Origin: CAYMTN01 sp964393335
GTDB lineage: Bacteria; Chloroflexota; Anaerolineae; Aggregatilineales; Aggregatilineaceae
Direction: 5' to 3'
Assembly (NCBI GenBank): GCA_964393335.1
Contig: CAYMTN010000330.1
Location: 1 to 5,029, forward strand
DNA: 5,029 nucleotides
Shown: positions 1 to 5,029 of the stretch, piece after piece
Layout of the letters: every line of letters starts with the position of its first letter
Position numbering within the stretch: the stretch's first letter is position 1
Notes under the pieces: model-generated
What the model saw: the letters and a program-made list of their open reading frames with translations, nothing else
Databases searched by the model: none
Told to the model about the DNA's origin: nothing
Translations under genes and position numbers: made by a program

Positions 1-535
1 CCCGTCGTGCCTGACGCATATACCGCTGAATGGTTCGTTTACTCACGCGAATCCCCAGCTTGCGTAGTTCGTCTCGAATACGAGGTGCCCCCCACGATCG
101 GTTTTCAATAGCCATCTCTTTGATCAGAGCAACCGTCTTTTCCGAGATCTGCGGTCGGCGTGGTGTCCCCCGTGATTTGCGCCGCCAATATAACTTGAAG
201 CCCTGCCGATGCCAGCGCAGCACAGTGTCCGGTTTGACGATATGCAACGCATCTTTCCACCCACCTATATGATGAGCCAGAAACACCAATAACCGACGAT
301 CGTGCGGCGTGAGCTGCACATGTCCTTGTTTCTGACGGTTGAGTACAATCACCTGCTGCCGCAGAAACGCATTCTCCGCGATCAGGTCCTTTCGGCTGCG
401 GAAGAGATCGCTCACCGCCCCCTTGATGGCGCGATCCGGAGCGGGTTGGGTCCAGGTCTTTACTTGGCTTTCGACCGCTTGAACCCCACGTGCCAGCCAC
501 TTCTGCCCTTCATTCCAGAGGTATCTCAGATGCAT
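1..535 (-). CDS. Integrase-type (rve/DDE) transposase, N-terminal part, cut by the left window edge
   Basis: This is the first 178 codons of a transposase that would cut and join DNA to move its own insertion sequence. The frame is open from an in-frame TAA at 569-571 to the window edge; ATG at 533-535 is the first good start, with a weak AAAGG about 10 nt upstream. Residues 43-70 look like a short coiled coil. Residues 81-125 carry the pattern RRLLVFLAHHIGGWKDAL followed by VKPDTVLRWHRQGFKLYWRR. Residues 148-175 (WGAPRIRDELRKLGIRVSKR and beyond) form the helix-turn-helix that precedes the catalytic core in integrase-like transposases. The D, D and E catalytic residues should lie in the missing part, so activity cannot be judged. 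Nothing in the visible part is broken. The family is recognised from motifs; the exact IS family is not assigned. Confidence 0.88.
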   Translation of the reverse strand, partial: MHLRYLWNEGQKWLARGVQAVESQVKTWTQPAPDRAIKGAVSDLFRSRKDLIAENAFLRQQVIVLNRQKQGHVQLTPHDRRLLVFLAHHIGGWKDALHIVKPDTVLRWHRQGFKLYWRRKSRGTPRRPQISEKTVALIKEMAIENRSWGAPRIRDELRKLGIRVSKRTIQRYMRQARR

Positions 536-590
536 CAGTAGTTTGCCTTTGCAGGAAATCGAACACGATTAACCGGATTTTCGAGCGCGG

Positions 591-596
591 ATTATA
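591..596 (-). promoter_or_regulatory. Candidate -10 box of the transposase promoter
   Basis: Read on the minus strand, a perfect TATAAT (preceded by GTAG) lies about 55 nt upstream of the transposase ATG. No convincing -35 hexamer sits 16-18 bp further upstream (the 17-bp position reads GGGGGA). This is either a promoter with a weak -35 or a chance match. Confidence 0.35.
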
Positions 597-607
597 CTAC
601 ACGTATC

Positions 608-841
608 TTAAATTCCCCCTGGATGACGAGAGTAGCCGGGACAGGCACTCTCATACGGCCAGGGCGTATGAGTCAGTTCTTCCCAGCGCGGTCCGACGAT
701 GCTGGCACTTTTGAACTTAGTGAAGAGGCGTCCATCCAGGCCAAGGATGTTATAGCGGCTTCCCTTGCGAGTAATACGATAGCGGGATGGTTCACTGTTC
801 TGGGGATCAAACGCTGAAACGGATCGTCGCGAGTCAGACAC
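608..841 (-). CDS. Small uncharacterised protein, 77 codons, C-terminus probably replaced by insertion-sequence DNA
   Basis: I do not recognise a family with a known function. The frame opens at GTG 839-841, with AGGAG (minus strand of 849-853) 7 nt upstream, which supports translation from this start. Residues 20-64 read like genuine protein: a stretch RYRITRKGSRYNILGLDGRL resembling a short beta-rich fold, then GPRWEELTHTPWPYESA (50-66), rich in Trp, Pro and Tyr. From Cys67 on (CPGYSRHPGGI) the sequence loses this character. Codon 67 is the TGT at 641-643, where I place the end of the insertion sequence. The likeliest reading is a host gene cut by the insertion, with the last 11 codons coming from the element. 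It could instead be a complete small gene with an unrelated neighbour. No signal peptide or membrane segment is visible. A poor promoter candidate (TACAAT, minus strand of 880-885) lies upstream. Confidence 0.55.
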   Translation of the reverse strand: MSDSRRSVSAFDPQNSEPSRYRITRKGSRYNILGLDGRLFTKFKSASIVGPRWEELTHTPWPYESACPGYSRHPGGI

Positions 842-1157
842 GGGGGAACTCCTGTTGAACTACCGCGGCAGTTATTTCAATTGTAGCGTAAGCGAAGGCG
901 TTTGTGGGTTAGGATTGGGTTCAAATTGTACGTCTTCATATCAGCCTGATACCAACTAACACGCACCAATAGAGGCCCCCAAAGCGAAACACCTTTTGTG
1001 GGAAGAGTTGTCTCCAGAGAAGAATTACCAAGAAAGGCATCCTGCCCATATTCCGCACCGCCAGAAAGTAAACACGGAATAAATACCCTGTCCGTTGGAG
1101 TAAGGGCGGAAGGTGGTACAAGGTTCGCACTCGGCTTTCAAATGAGAGCGGGTGAAA
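842..1157. other. Intergenic stretch without a supported gene
   Basis: Short open frames on both strands (about 64 codons each) have no recognisable motifs and no good ribosome-binding site. One plus-strand frame without an ATG, about 970-1083, reads PKAKHLLWEELSPEKNYQER and ends at TAA 1081-1083. It looks a little like protein and might be the tail of a degraded gene. I see no hairpin followed by a T-run that would serve as a terminator for the minus-strand gene ending at 1158. Confidence 0.5.
849..853 (-). promoter_or_regulatory. Ribosome-binding site fixing the GTG start at 841
   Basis: The minus strand reads AGGAG, then 7 nt, then GTG. This site decides the start of the small gene and is the main evidence that the gene is translated. 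Confidence 0.55.
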
Positions 1158-1754
1158 TCAGGGTGTATCAGCACCGCCTAAAGCGTCAATGATAGCCAGG
1201 CAGAATTCGGGCAAGTCGTCAGGAACTCGCCCTGTGATGATGTTACCGTCACGGATAAACGGCGCATCGACAAAATCTGCCCCCGCGTTCATGAGATCAT
1301 CTTTCACCGCGACGTACCCAGTGGCACGTTTGCCGTTCATGATCCCCGCTGAGATGAGTACCCAGGGTCCATGACAGATCGCCGTGATCAATTTGCCGCC
1401 CTTGTAGCACGCTCGTACTAACTCGAGCGTTTTGGCATCAAGCCTTAGCGCATCTGGTGAGTACCCACCCGGAAAGAACAGACAATCGACCTCAGCGGCT
1501 TGAACATCTTCGATCTGTTTGATAATGTACCACTTGCCGGGAGGCATGACTGGAATGGGCACAGGATGCCCGAAACGTCCCGTCACCGGCTTATCGGGCA
1601 GAAAGGGTCGCGTGTGGAGGCCCGATTTTACGGGTACAACAATGGTCTGTGCGCCTTCTTCACCAAATCTCAAAATGGGATACAACAATTCAATATCTTC
1701 ATATTCATGCGCCACAATAATAACGATCTGTTTTCCCTTTAATCTGTCAGACAT
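1158..1754 (-). CDS. DJ-1/PfpI-family protein (type 1 glutamine amidotransferase-like fold), 198 aa
   Basis: This is a cytosolic protein of the PfpI/DJ-1 superfamily, whose members are annotated as intracellular cysteine peptidases, glyoxalases or protein/nucleotide deglycases; the substrate here cannot be told. The fold signatures appear in order: EYEDIELLYP at 17-26 with the conserved acidic Glu19, FPGG at 94-97, the nucleophile elbow AICHGPWVLISAG at 125-137 with Cys127 followed by His128, KDDLMNAGADFVDAP at 151-165, and GRVPDDLPEF near the end. Archetypal PfpI is about 166 residues. The extra length here is mostly an insertion around residues 45-80 plus short tails. GAGGAG, 8 nt upstream of the ATG, supports the start. 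It seems to be transcribed alone, perhaps as a stress-response gene, although no clear promoter is visible. All expected catalytic residues that can be judged are present. Confidence 0.93.
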   Translation of the reverse strand: MSDRLKGKQIVIIVAHEYEDIELLYPILRFGEEGAQTIVVPVKSGLHTRPFLPDKPVTGRFGHPVPIPVMPPGKWYIIKQIEDVQAAEVDCLFFPGGYSPDALRLDAKTLELVRACYKGGKLITAICHGPWVLISAGIMNGKRATGYVAVKDDLMNAGADFVDAPFIRDGNIITGRVPDDLPEFCLAIIDALGGADTP

Positions 1755-1762
1755 GTTTGGTT

Positions 1763-1768
1763 CTCCTC
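1763..1768 (-). promoter_or_regulatory. Ribosome-binding site of the DJ-1/PfpI gene
   Basis: The minus strand reads GAGGAG, 8 nt before the ATG at 1752-1754. This is a near-ideal Shine-Dalgarno match that fixes the start. Confidence 0.75.
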
Positions 1769-2132
1769 AGAAATTCATGAAGTGATTAAACCCTTCGCGT
1801 ATTTGTGGTGCGGAATGTGAGTCCTGGCTAAGTCTACAGGATTTGCTCTGTTCCGTCGATGTTTTCAGGAGAGCATTCGACCCAGCGCGAGGTCCGCAGC
1901 AGCTCGTGGCTCCCAATGAGATCACGAAGGCGCGGTTGATGAAAATGAGGTACTCCCCCGCAAGCTGTTAGATAATTGTGGCTCAGCCAGACAAACTTGA
2001 CAAACGCGCGCAGTGCAGTAGGCTGCGTGCGTTTTTCTGCGATCAAACCGGGTGAGCAGGTTTCATGGCGGATACAATGCGGATTGCCGGGCTTGAAGAG
2101 TAGGTGCCGCGACCGCACACTCGCTATGACCC

Positions 2133-2192
2133 TCGGTATCACCGACTGAGTGTTGTCTGTCGGAGACATTCTCCGCACGCCGCTGATACCGA
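2133..2192. repeat. Nested inverted repeat: 9-bp outer arms, 5-bp inner arms
   Basis: TCGGTATCA (2133-2141) is the exact reverse complement of TGATACCGA (2184-2192), with 42 nt between. Almost concentric within it, TGTCT (2154-2158) pairs with AGACA (2164-2168) across a 5-nt loop, and GAG (2148-2150) can pair with CTC (2171-2173). Together they could form an extended hairpin in RNA or DNA. No T-run follows on either strand, so it does not look like an intrinsic terminator. Confidence 0.45.
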
Positions 2193-2384
2193 TTGCGGCG
2201 TAGTGTGCGCTGCCTGATGCGCCACAGCCGGGCAAACTGAGCAAGGCCGACCAGACGAATCTGTCGATTTGACCCGTCTGATCCCGTTTCGGCCTCCGCC
2301 GGAGCTACCAATGTCAGTCGGCAGCCCCTTCGGCGTACTTTCACATTGTCTGACAGCTTCGATTAGAGCATCCTCGTTGGAAAA

Positions 2385-2414
2385 TTGACGCGATTTGGCC
2401 GACCGTGCTATAAT
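2385..2414 (+). promoter_or_regulatory. Sigma-70-type promoter of the tetR-exporter operon
   Basis: The -35 box TTGACG (2385-2390) matches the consensus at five of six bases, and the -10 box TATAAT (2409-2414) matches it perfectly, with an 18-bp spacer. Transcription should start at about 2420-2422, which is the ATG of the TetR gene at 2421. The TTG of the -35 box is in frame with that gene and could be mistaken for an upstream start codon. Confidence 0.8.
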
Positions 2415-2420
2415 TTGACC

Positions 2421-3047
2421 ATGCGGACAAAACACAAGCCGGACGGTCAAACCCGTCCTCCTACCTTCACTGAGGTGGCACGCCGGGAACAGATTATCCA
2501 GTGTGCCATCGAGACTATTGCCACCGGAGGCCTTGCTCAGGCATCGCTGGCTCAAATTGCCAAGCGAGCAGGCATCAGCAAAGGCGTGATCTCGTACTAC
2601 TTCACCAGCAAGGAAGCCCTGCTGAAACAGGTCGTCATCGACATCTTCACGGCGGCTGCCCAAGCGGTAACACCGCAGATCGTCGCCCAACCAAATATGA
2701 CTCTGGTGCTTCAGGTCTACATCCGTTCAGCGGTCGAGTACATTGGCAGCCATCGGATGGAGATGATCGCGCTCCTCGACATAGTGACCCATTATCGCAC
2801 CGCCGAGGGTGAACCGCTGTTCGGCGCGGACTTTGAGGAGCCGATCCTGGTCGATTTGGAGAGGCTTCTGCGCAAGGGGCAGGAAGACGGTGTGTTCAGA
2901 CAGTTCGACCTTCGGGTGATGGCGATCACCATACGACGCGCCATTGACGCCGTCGCTCCCCTTTACGCTGCCAATCCGAACCTGGATGTTCCTGCTTATG
3001 CGCGGGAACTGGCTACTTTGTTCGATCGGGCAACCTGTAGAGTGTGA
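2421..3047 (+). CDS. TetR/AcrR-family transcriptional regulator, 208 aa
   Basis: This is a DNA-binding repressor, probably dimeric, whose release from its operator by a small ligand would switch on the exporter genes downstream. Residues 20-66 form the TetR N-terminal domain. Residues 42-61 (SLAQIAKRAGISKGVISYYF) are its helix-turn-helix, followed by the typical TSKEALLKQV. Residues 75-205 are the helical ligand-binding and dimerisation domain, which varies between members, so the ligand cannot be read from sequence. The length is normal for the family. I choose ATG 2421 over the in-frame TTG at 2385, because the latter is the -35 box and has no ribosome-binding site. With this start the transcript has almost no leader. 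The ATPase gene follows after 45 bp on the same strand, which suggests co-transcription and autoregulation. Confidence 0.93.
   Translation: MRTKHKPDGQTRPPTFTEVARREQIIQCAIETIATGGLAQASLAQIAKRAGISKGVISYYFTSKEALLKQVVIDIFTAAAQAVTPQIVAQPNMTLVLQVYIRSAVEYIGSHRMEMIALLDIVTHYRTAEGEPLFGADFEEPILVDLERLLRKGQEDGVFRQFDLRVMAITIRRAIDAVAPLYAANPNLDVPAYARELATLFDRATCRV
2441..2458. promoter_or_regulatory. Candidate TetR operator or early-coding hairpin (18-bp inverted repeat)
   Basis: GGACGG (2441-2446) and CCGTCC (2453-2458) are perfect inverted arms around the 6-bp centre TCAAAC. The repeat lies about 20-38 bp past the predicted transcription start, inside codons 7-13. Its size suits a TetR dimer, and binding there would block transcription. 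As RNA it could form a 6-bp GC-rich stem just after the start codon. A second, looser pair, TTTGACC (2414-2420) and GGTCAAA (2445-2451), overlaps it. The function is inferred. Confidence 0.4.
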
Positions 3048-3080
3048 GTGGGGTTGGGCAGGGGCACGTTCTGAGAAACA

Positions 3081-3086
3081 AAGGAA
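3081..3086 (+). promoter_or_regulatory. Ribosome-binding site of the ABC ATPase gene
   Basis: AAGGAA lies 6 nt before the ATG at 3093, in the 45-bp gap after the TetR gene. I see neither a promoter nor a terminator in that gap, which fits read-through from the tetR promoter. Confidence 0.65.
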
Positions 3087-3092
3087 CTTTCG

Positions 3093-4088
3093 ATGAGTCT
3101 GCGGGTTGAGCACATCAGCAAATCGTTCGGGCAGCTCCACGCCATAATCGATCTCTCTTTTGAAGTGCGGGAGGGGAGTCTGTTCGGGTTTCTGGGGGCC
3201 AATGGCGCGGGCAAGACCACGACCATGCGCATGATTCTGGACATCTTTCGCCCCGACTCCGGTCAGATCACCTGGAACGGCACGCCCGTGAGCGCGGTCG
3301 CGCGTCAGGTCTGGGGTTACCTGCCGGAAGAGCGCGGGCTGTATCCGCAAATGGAAGTCGAGGATCAACTGCTGTTTCTGGCGCGCCTGAACGGTCTGTC
3401 GAAGGAGGCCGCCGGGAGCGCGCTGGATGAATGGCTGGATCGCCTCCAGATCAAGGCCAACCGTCACAAGAAGATCGAAGAACTGTCGAAGGGCAACCAG
3501 CAGAAAGTCCAGTTTCTGGCCGCCATTCTGTATAACCCCGACGTGCTGATCATGGACGAGCCGTTCAGCGGGCTGGACCCGGTGAACGCCAGCGTTCTGA
3601 AAGACGCGATTCTCGAAATGCACCGGCGCGGCAAGACGATCATCTTCTCCACGCACCAACTGGAACAGGTCGAGGAGCTGTGCGAGGACGTCCTGATCAT
3701 CAACAAAGGGCAGTCGGTCGTGCAGGGCAGCGTACAGGCGCTCAAGCACCAATACGGACACCATCTGGCACGCCTCAAGCTCGACAACGACCCGCAGGCG
3801 CACTGGCTGGACGATCTGGACGGCGTGGAAGTCACCGAACGCCGGCAGGACTATATCGAAATGCGTCTCCATCCGGGGGTAAGCCCCAACCTCATCGTGG
3901 AGGGCGCGCTGCATCACGGCGGGATCATCGACCACTTTGAACTGGTAGAACCGTCGCTGACCGACATTTTCATAACGCTGGTGGGCGAGATCGCGCTGCC
4001 CGATGCCCCATCGGCACGTTCAGCACCAGAAGAGGAAACAGGCGATGGCAAAGCAAAACGGCGAACCGCCAGCCGAATCAAAATCTGA
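3093..4088 (+). CDS. ABC-2 type transporter ATP-binding protein, NatA-like, 331 aa
   Basis: This is the cytoplasmic ATPase that powers the exporter whose permease follows. The visible motifs are Walker A GANGAGKTT (35-43, Lys41), the Q-loop region GYLPEERGLYPQM (75-87), the signature LSKGNQQKVQ (131-140), Walker B VLIMDEP (151-157, catalytic Glu156), the D-loop SGLD (159-162) and the switch His188 in STHQ. The usual Q-loop glutamine is replaced by Glu in PEERGLY, a pattern known in NatA/YhaQ-like ATPases, so it need not mean loss of function. Residues from about 210 to 295 form the C-terminal extension typical of this subfamily (DUF4162-like). The last 25 residues are a charged, probably disordered tail (APEEETGDGKAKRR and beyond) encoded mostly where the permease gene overlaps. 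Substrates of the family include sodium ions, drugs and peptides; none can be chosen here. Confidence 0.95.
   Translation: MSLRVEHISKSFGQLHAIIDLSFEVREGSLFGFLGANGAGKTTTMRMILDIFRPDSGQITWNGTPVSAVARQVWGYLPEERGLYPQMEVEDQLLFLARLNGLSKEAAGSALDEWLDRLQIKANRHKKIEELSKGNQQKVQFLAAILYNPDVLIMDEPFSGLDPVNASVLKDAILEMHRRGKTIIFSTHQLEQVEELCEDVLIINKGQSVVQGSVQALKHQYGHHLARLKLDNDPQAHWLDDLDGVEVTERRQDYIEMRLHPGVSPNLIVEGALHHGGIIDHFELVEPSLTDIFITLVGEIALPDAPSARSAPEEETGDGKAKRRTASRIKI
4032..4035 (+). promoter_or_regulatory. Ribosome-binding site of the permease gene, inside the ATPase gene
   Basis: GAGG with flanking A's lies 9 nt before the ATG at 4045, within the last codons of the ATPase gene. It favours the start at 4045 over the in-frame ATG at 4135, which has no comparable site. 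Confidence 0.5.
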
Positions 4089-5029
4089 CCAGAAAGCCGT
4101 AGCCGTCAGCGCAGGACGCGCCGCCGAACGGCATATGGGGCGCAATATCCGCCTGATCGTCGAGCGTGAGTACAAAAACCAGGTGACCAAGCGCGCTTTT
4201 CGTGTCAGCACCGTTGTCCTTGTGGTGCTGGTGGTCATCGCCGCCTTTATCCCGACGATTGTGCGGTATATTTCGACGCACACTTCATCACAAGCCAGTG
4301 TCGTCGTCGTCAACAACGCCGGCACGGTCGCGGGTCTGGACGAGGCGGCGCTGGACTCGATGGTCAACACCGACCTGAACGGGACGAACCCCGCCAGCCC
4401 CGCCCCGTATGCGATCACCGACCAGCCGCAGGATGCCCTGAGCAATCTGCAAAATCAGGTCAAGAACGGCAAGCTGGATATTCTGCTGGTGCTGGATCGC
4501 GCTGCGGACGGAGCGCTGCAATTGACCTACTACAGCAGCGCCGCGCCGGACCACGACAGCCATGTGTCCACGATCCAGATTCTCGCCCAGCAGTTAGCCT
4601 TTCTCGACACCGCTCACCGGTTGGGCCTCAGCGCATCTCAAGTCTCCAGCCTGGTCGCGCCGCCGAACCTGACGGTCGTGAACGCGCCGTCGACGACGCC
4701 AGCGCGCTCGGCCAGCGAACGGAACGCCCGATTATTCCTCGCCTTTGCCGGGCCGGTGCTGATGGTCGTCGCGATGGCGCTCTACGCCAACACCGTCGCC
4801 GCCGGGGTTGCGGAAGAGAAGACCAGCCGGGTAATGGAGCTGTTGGTGAATGCGGCGACGCCCTTCCAACTCCTGATCGGGAAGATCGTGGGCATCGGAG
4901 CAGCCTGTCTGACCCAGATGGGCGCTGTGGTCGCGGTCGGGATTGGAGCGCTCCTGCTGCAATCCCCCGTACAGGCCGCCTTGTTCACCACCAAGGGGAG
5001 CTCATTCCTCCAGATTCTCACCAACATTT
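4045..5029 (+). CDS. ABC-2 type transporter permease, NatB-like, N-terminal 328 codons, cut by the right window edge
   Basis: This is the membrane subunit of the exporter, paired with the ATPase just upstream. The frame is open from ATG 4045 to the window end. Residues 1-53 are a hydrophilic cytoplasmic segment containing NIRLIVEREYKNQVTKRAFR (34-53), a pattern typical just before the first helix of NatB-type permeases. Residues 54-74 form the first membrane helix. Residues 75-228 form a large extracytoplasmic domain, and 229-250 the second helix. Then comes the conserved cytoplasmic coupling segment VAEEKTSRVMELLVNAATPF (255-274), known in ABC-2 permeases of this type, and a third helix at about 281-305. 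Full members are about 400 residues or more with six helices, so several helices are missing to the right. The gene overlaps the ATPase gene by 44 bp in another frame, which points to coupled translation. ATG 4135 (Met31) is a possible alternative start. Confidence 0.92.
   Translation, partial: MAKQNGEPPAESKSDQKAVAVSAGRAAERHMGRNIRLIVEREYKNQVTKRAFRVSTVVLVVLVVIAAFIPTIVRYISTHTSSQASVVVVNNAGTVAGLDEAALDSMVNTDLNGTNPASPAPYAITDQPQDALSNLQNQVKNGKLDILLVLDRAADGALQLTYYSSAAPDHDSHVSTIQILAQQLAFLDTAHRLGLSASQVSSLVAPPNLTVVNAPSTTPARSASERNARLFLAFAGPVLMVVAMALYANTVAAGVAEEKTSRVMELLVNAATPFQLLIGKIVGIGAACLTQMGAVVAVGIGALLLQSPVQAALFTTKGSSFLQILTNI

Larger units (their letters stand above)
1..643 (-). mobile_element. Insertion sequence, partial: one end plus N-terminal half of its transposase gene
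   Basis: The block contains a transposase gene read leftwards and cut by the window edge, with an untranslated leader of about 100 bp on its right. I place the right end near 643. There, read on the minus strand, the sequence begins TGTCCCGGCTACT, and the reading frame of the neighbouring small gene stops looking like protein. Elements with integrase-type transposases often begin with TG, which fits, but the other end and any target-site duplication are outside the window. The boundary is therefore an inference; the mobile nature of the block rests on the transposase. Confidence 0.55.
1755..2384. other. Long non-coding or degraded stretch between divergent genes
   Basis: About 630 bp separate the leftward DJ-1/PfpI gene from the rightward TetR gene. 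Minus-strand frames are open at 1834-2244, at 2063-2344, and from 2139 into the antisense of the TetR gene. None has a recognisable motif, a hydrophobic pattern or a good ribosome-binding site, and they overlap one another. The stretch should hold the promoter of the leftward gene, though I cannot point to one. It also holds the nested inverted repeat at 2133-2192. It may be decayed gene remnant, but no parent family is visible. Confidence 0.5.

Noticed and set aside
105..500. 131-codon minus-strand frame overlapping the transposase gene
   Set aside because: It is a frame-shifted reading of the transposase. The true frame, open to the left edge, carries the family motifs.
936..1130. 64-codon minus-strand frame with a hydrophobic stretch resembling a membrane helix
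   Set aside because: The apparent helix (PFLVILLW) is short and interrupted by Arg, there is no ribosome-binding site, and an overlapping plus-strand frame is equally open.
1834..2244. 136-codon minus-strand open frame in the central gap
   Set aside because: The composition is rich in Cys, His, Pro and Arg without a fold pattern, there is no Shine-Dalgarno at the ATG, and another open frame overlaps it. It could be a remnant but cannot be supported as a gene.
2347..2355. Small palindrome TGTCTGACA upstream of the tetR promoter as operator
   Set aside because: Its arms are only 4 bp and do not extend. A match of this size is expected by chance in a window of this length.
2385..2420. TTG at 2385 as the TetR start, adding 12 residues
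   Set aside because: The TTG is part of the -35 box, the added residues span the -10 box, and no ribosome-binding site precedes it.
2139..2690. 183-codon minus-strand open frame running from the spacer into the TetR antisense
   Set aside because: It has no recognisable motif or ribosome-binding site, and about half of it is the antisense of the TetR gene and its promoter.
2727..3935. 402-codon minus-strand open frame opposite the TetR and ATPase genes
   Set aside because: It is the antisense shadow of two well-recognised genes. Its translation is rich in His, Gln, Val and Arg with no domain, as expected for the complement of GC-rich coding DNA.

Overview
The window looks like an accessory or recently rearranged stretch of a bacterial chromosome with moderately high GC. 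The left part holds minus-strand genes and a mobile element. The right part holds a plus-strand regulator and ABC-exporter operon. The transposase type, the DJ-1/PfpI protein and the TetR/ABC-2 exporter set together suggest a Chloroflexota-like (Anaerolineae-type) bacterium, but no phylogenetic marker is present and this is a low-confidence inference.

Left part, minus strand. Positions 1 to about 643 are one end of an insertion sequence. It carries the N-terminal 178 codons of an integrase-type (rve/DDE) transposase, and the rest lies beyond the left edge. The element appears to have landed in a small uncharacterised gene (GTG start at 841) whose reading frame changes character at about 643. 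After a spacer of about 315 bp with no convincing gene comes a complete DJ-1/PfpI-family gene (1158-1754), with a strong ribosome-binding site.

Centre. Positions 1755-2384 hold no gene I can support. Several frames stay open, but none looks like a known protein. The only structure I see is a nested inverted repeat at 2133-2192.

Right part, plus strand. A near-consensus sigma-70 promoter (TTGACG, 18 bp, TATAAT) lies directly against the ATG of a TetR/AcrR-family regulator (2421-3047), so its mRNA is predicted to be leaderless. An 18-bp inverted repeat inside the first codons is a candidate operator or hairpin. The ATPase (3093-4088) and the permease (from 4045, running off the right edge) of a NatA/NatB-like ABC-2 exporter follow. 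The regulator is 45 bp upstream of the ATPase, and the ATPase and permease overlap by 44 bp, so the three probably form one operon in which TetR represses its own exporter until a ligand arrives.

I found no CRISPR array, tRNA or rRNA, and no clearly novel system. The most useful leads are the leaderless promoter and early-coding palindrome of the TetR gene, and the IS-truncated small gene.
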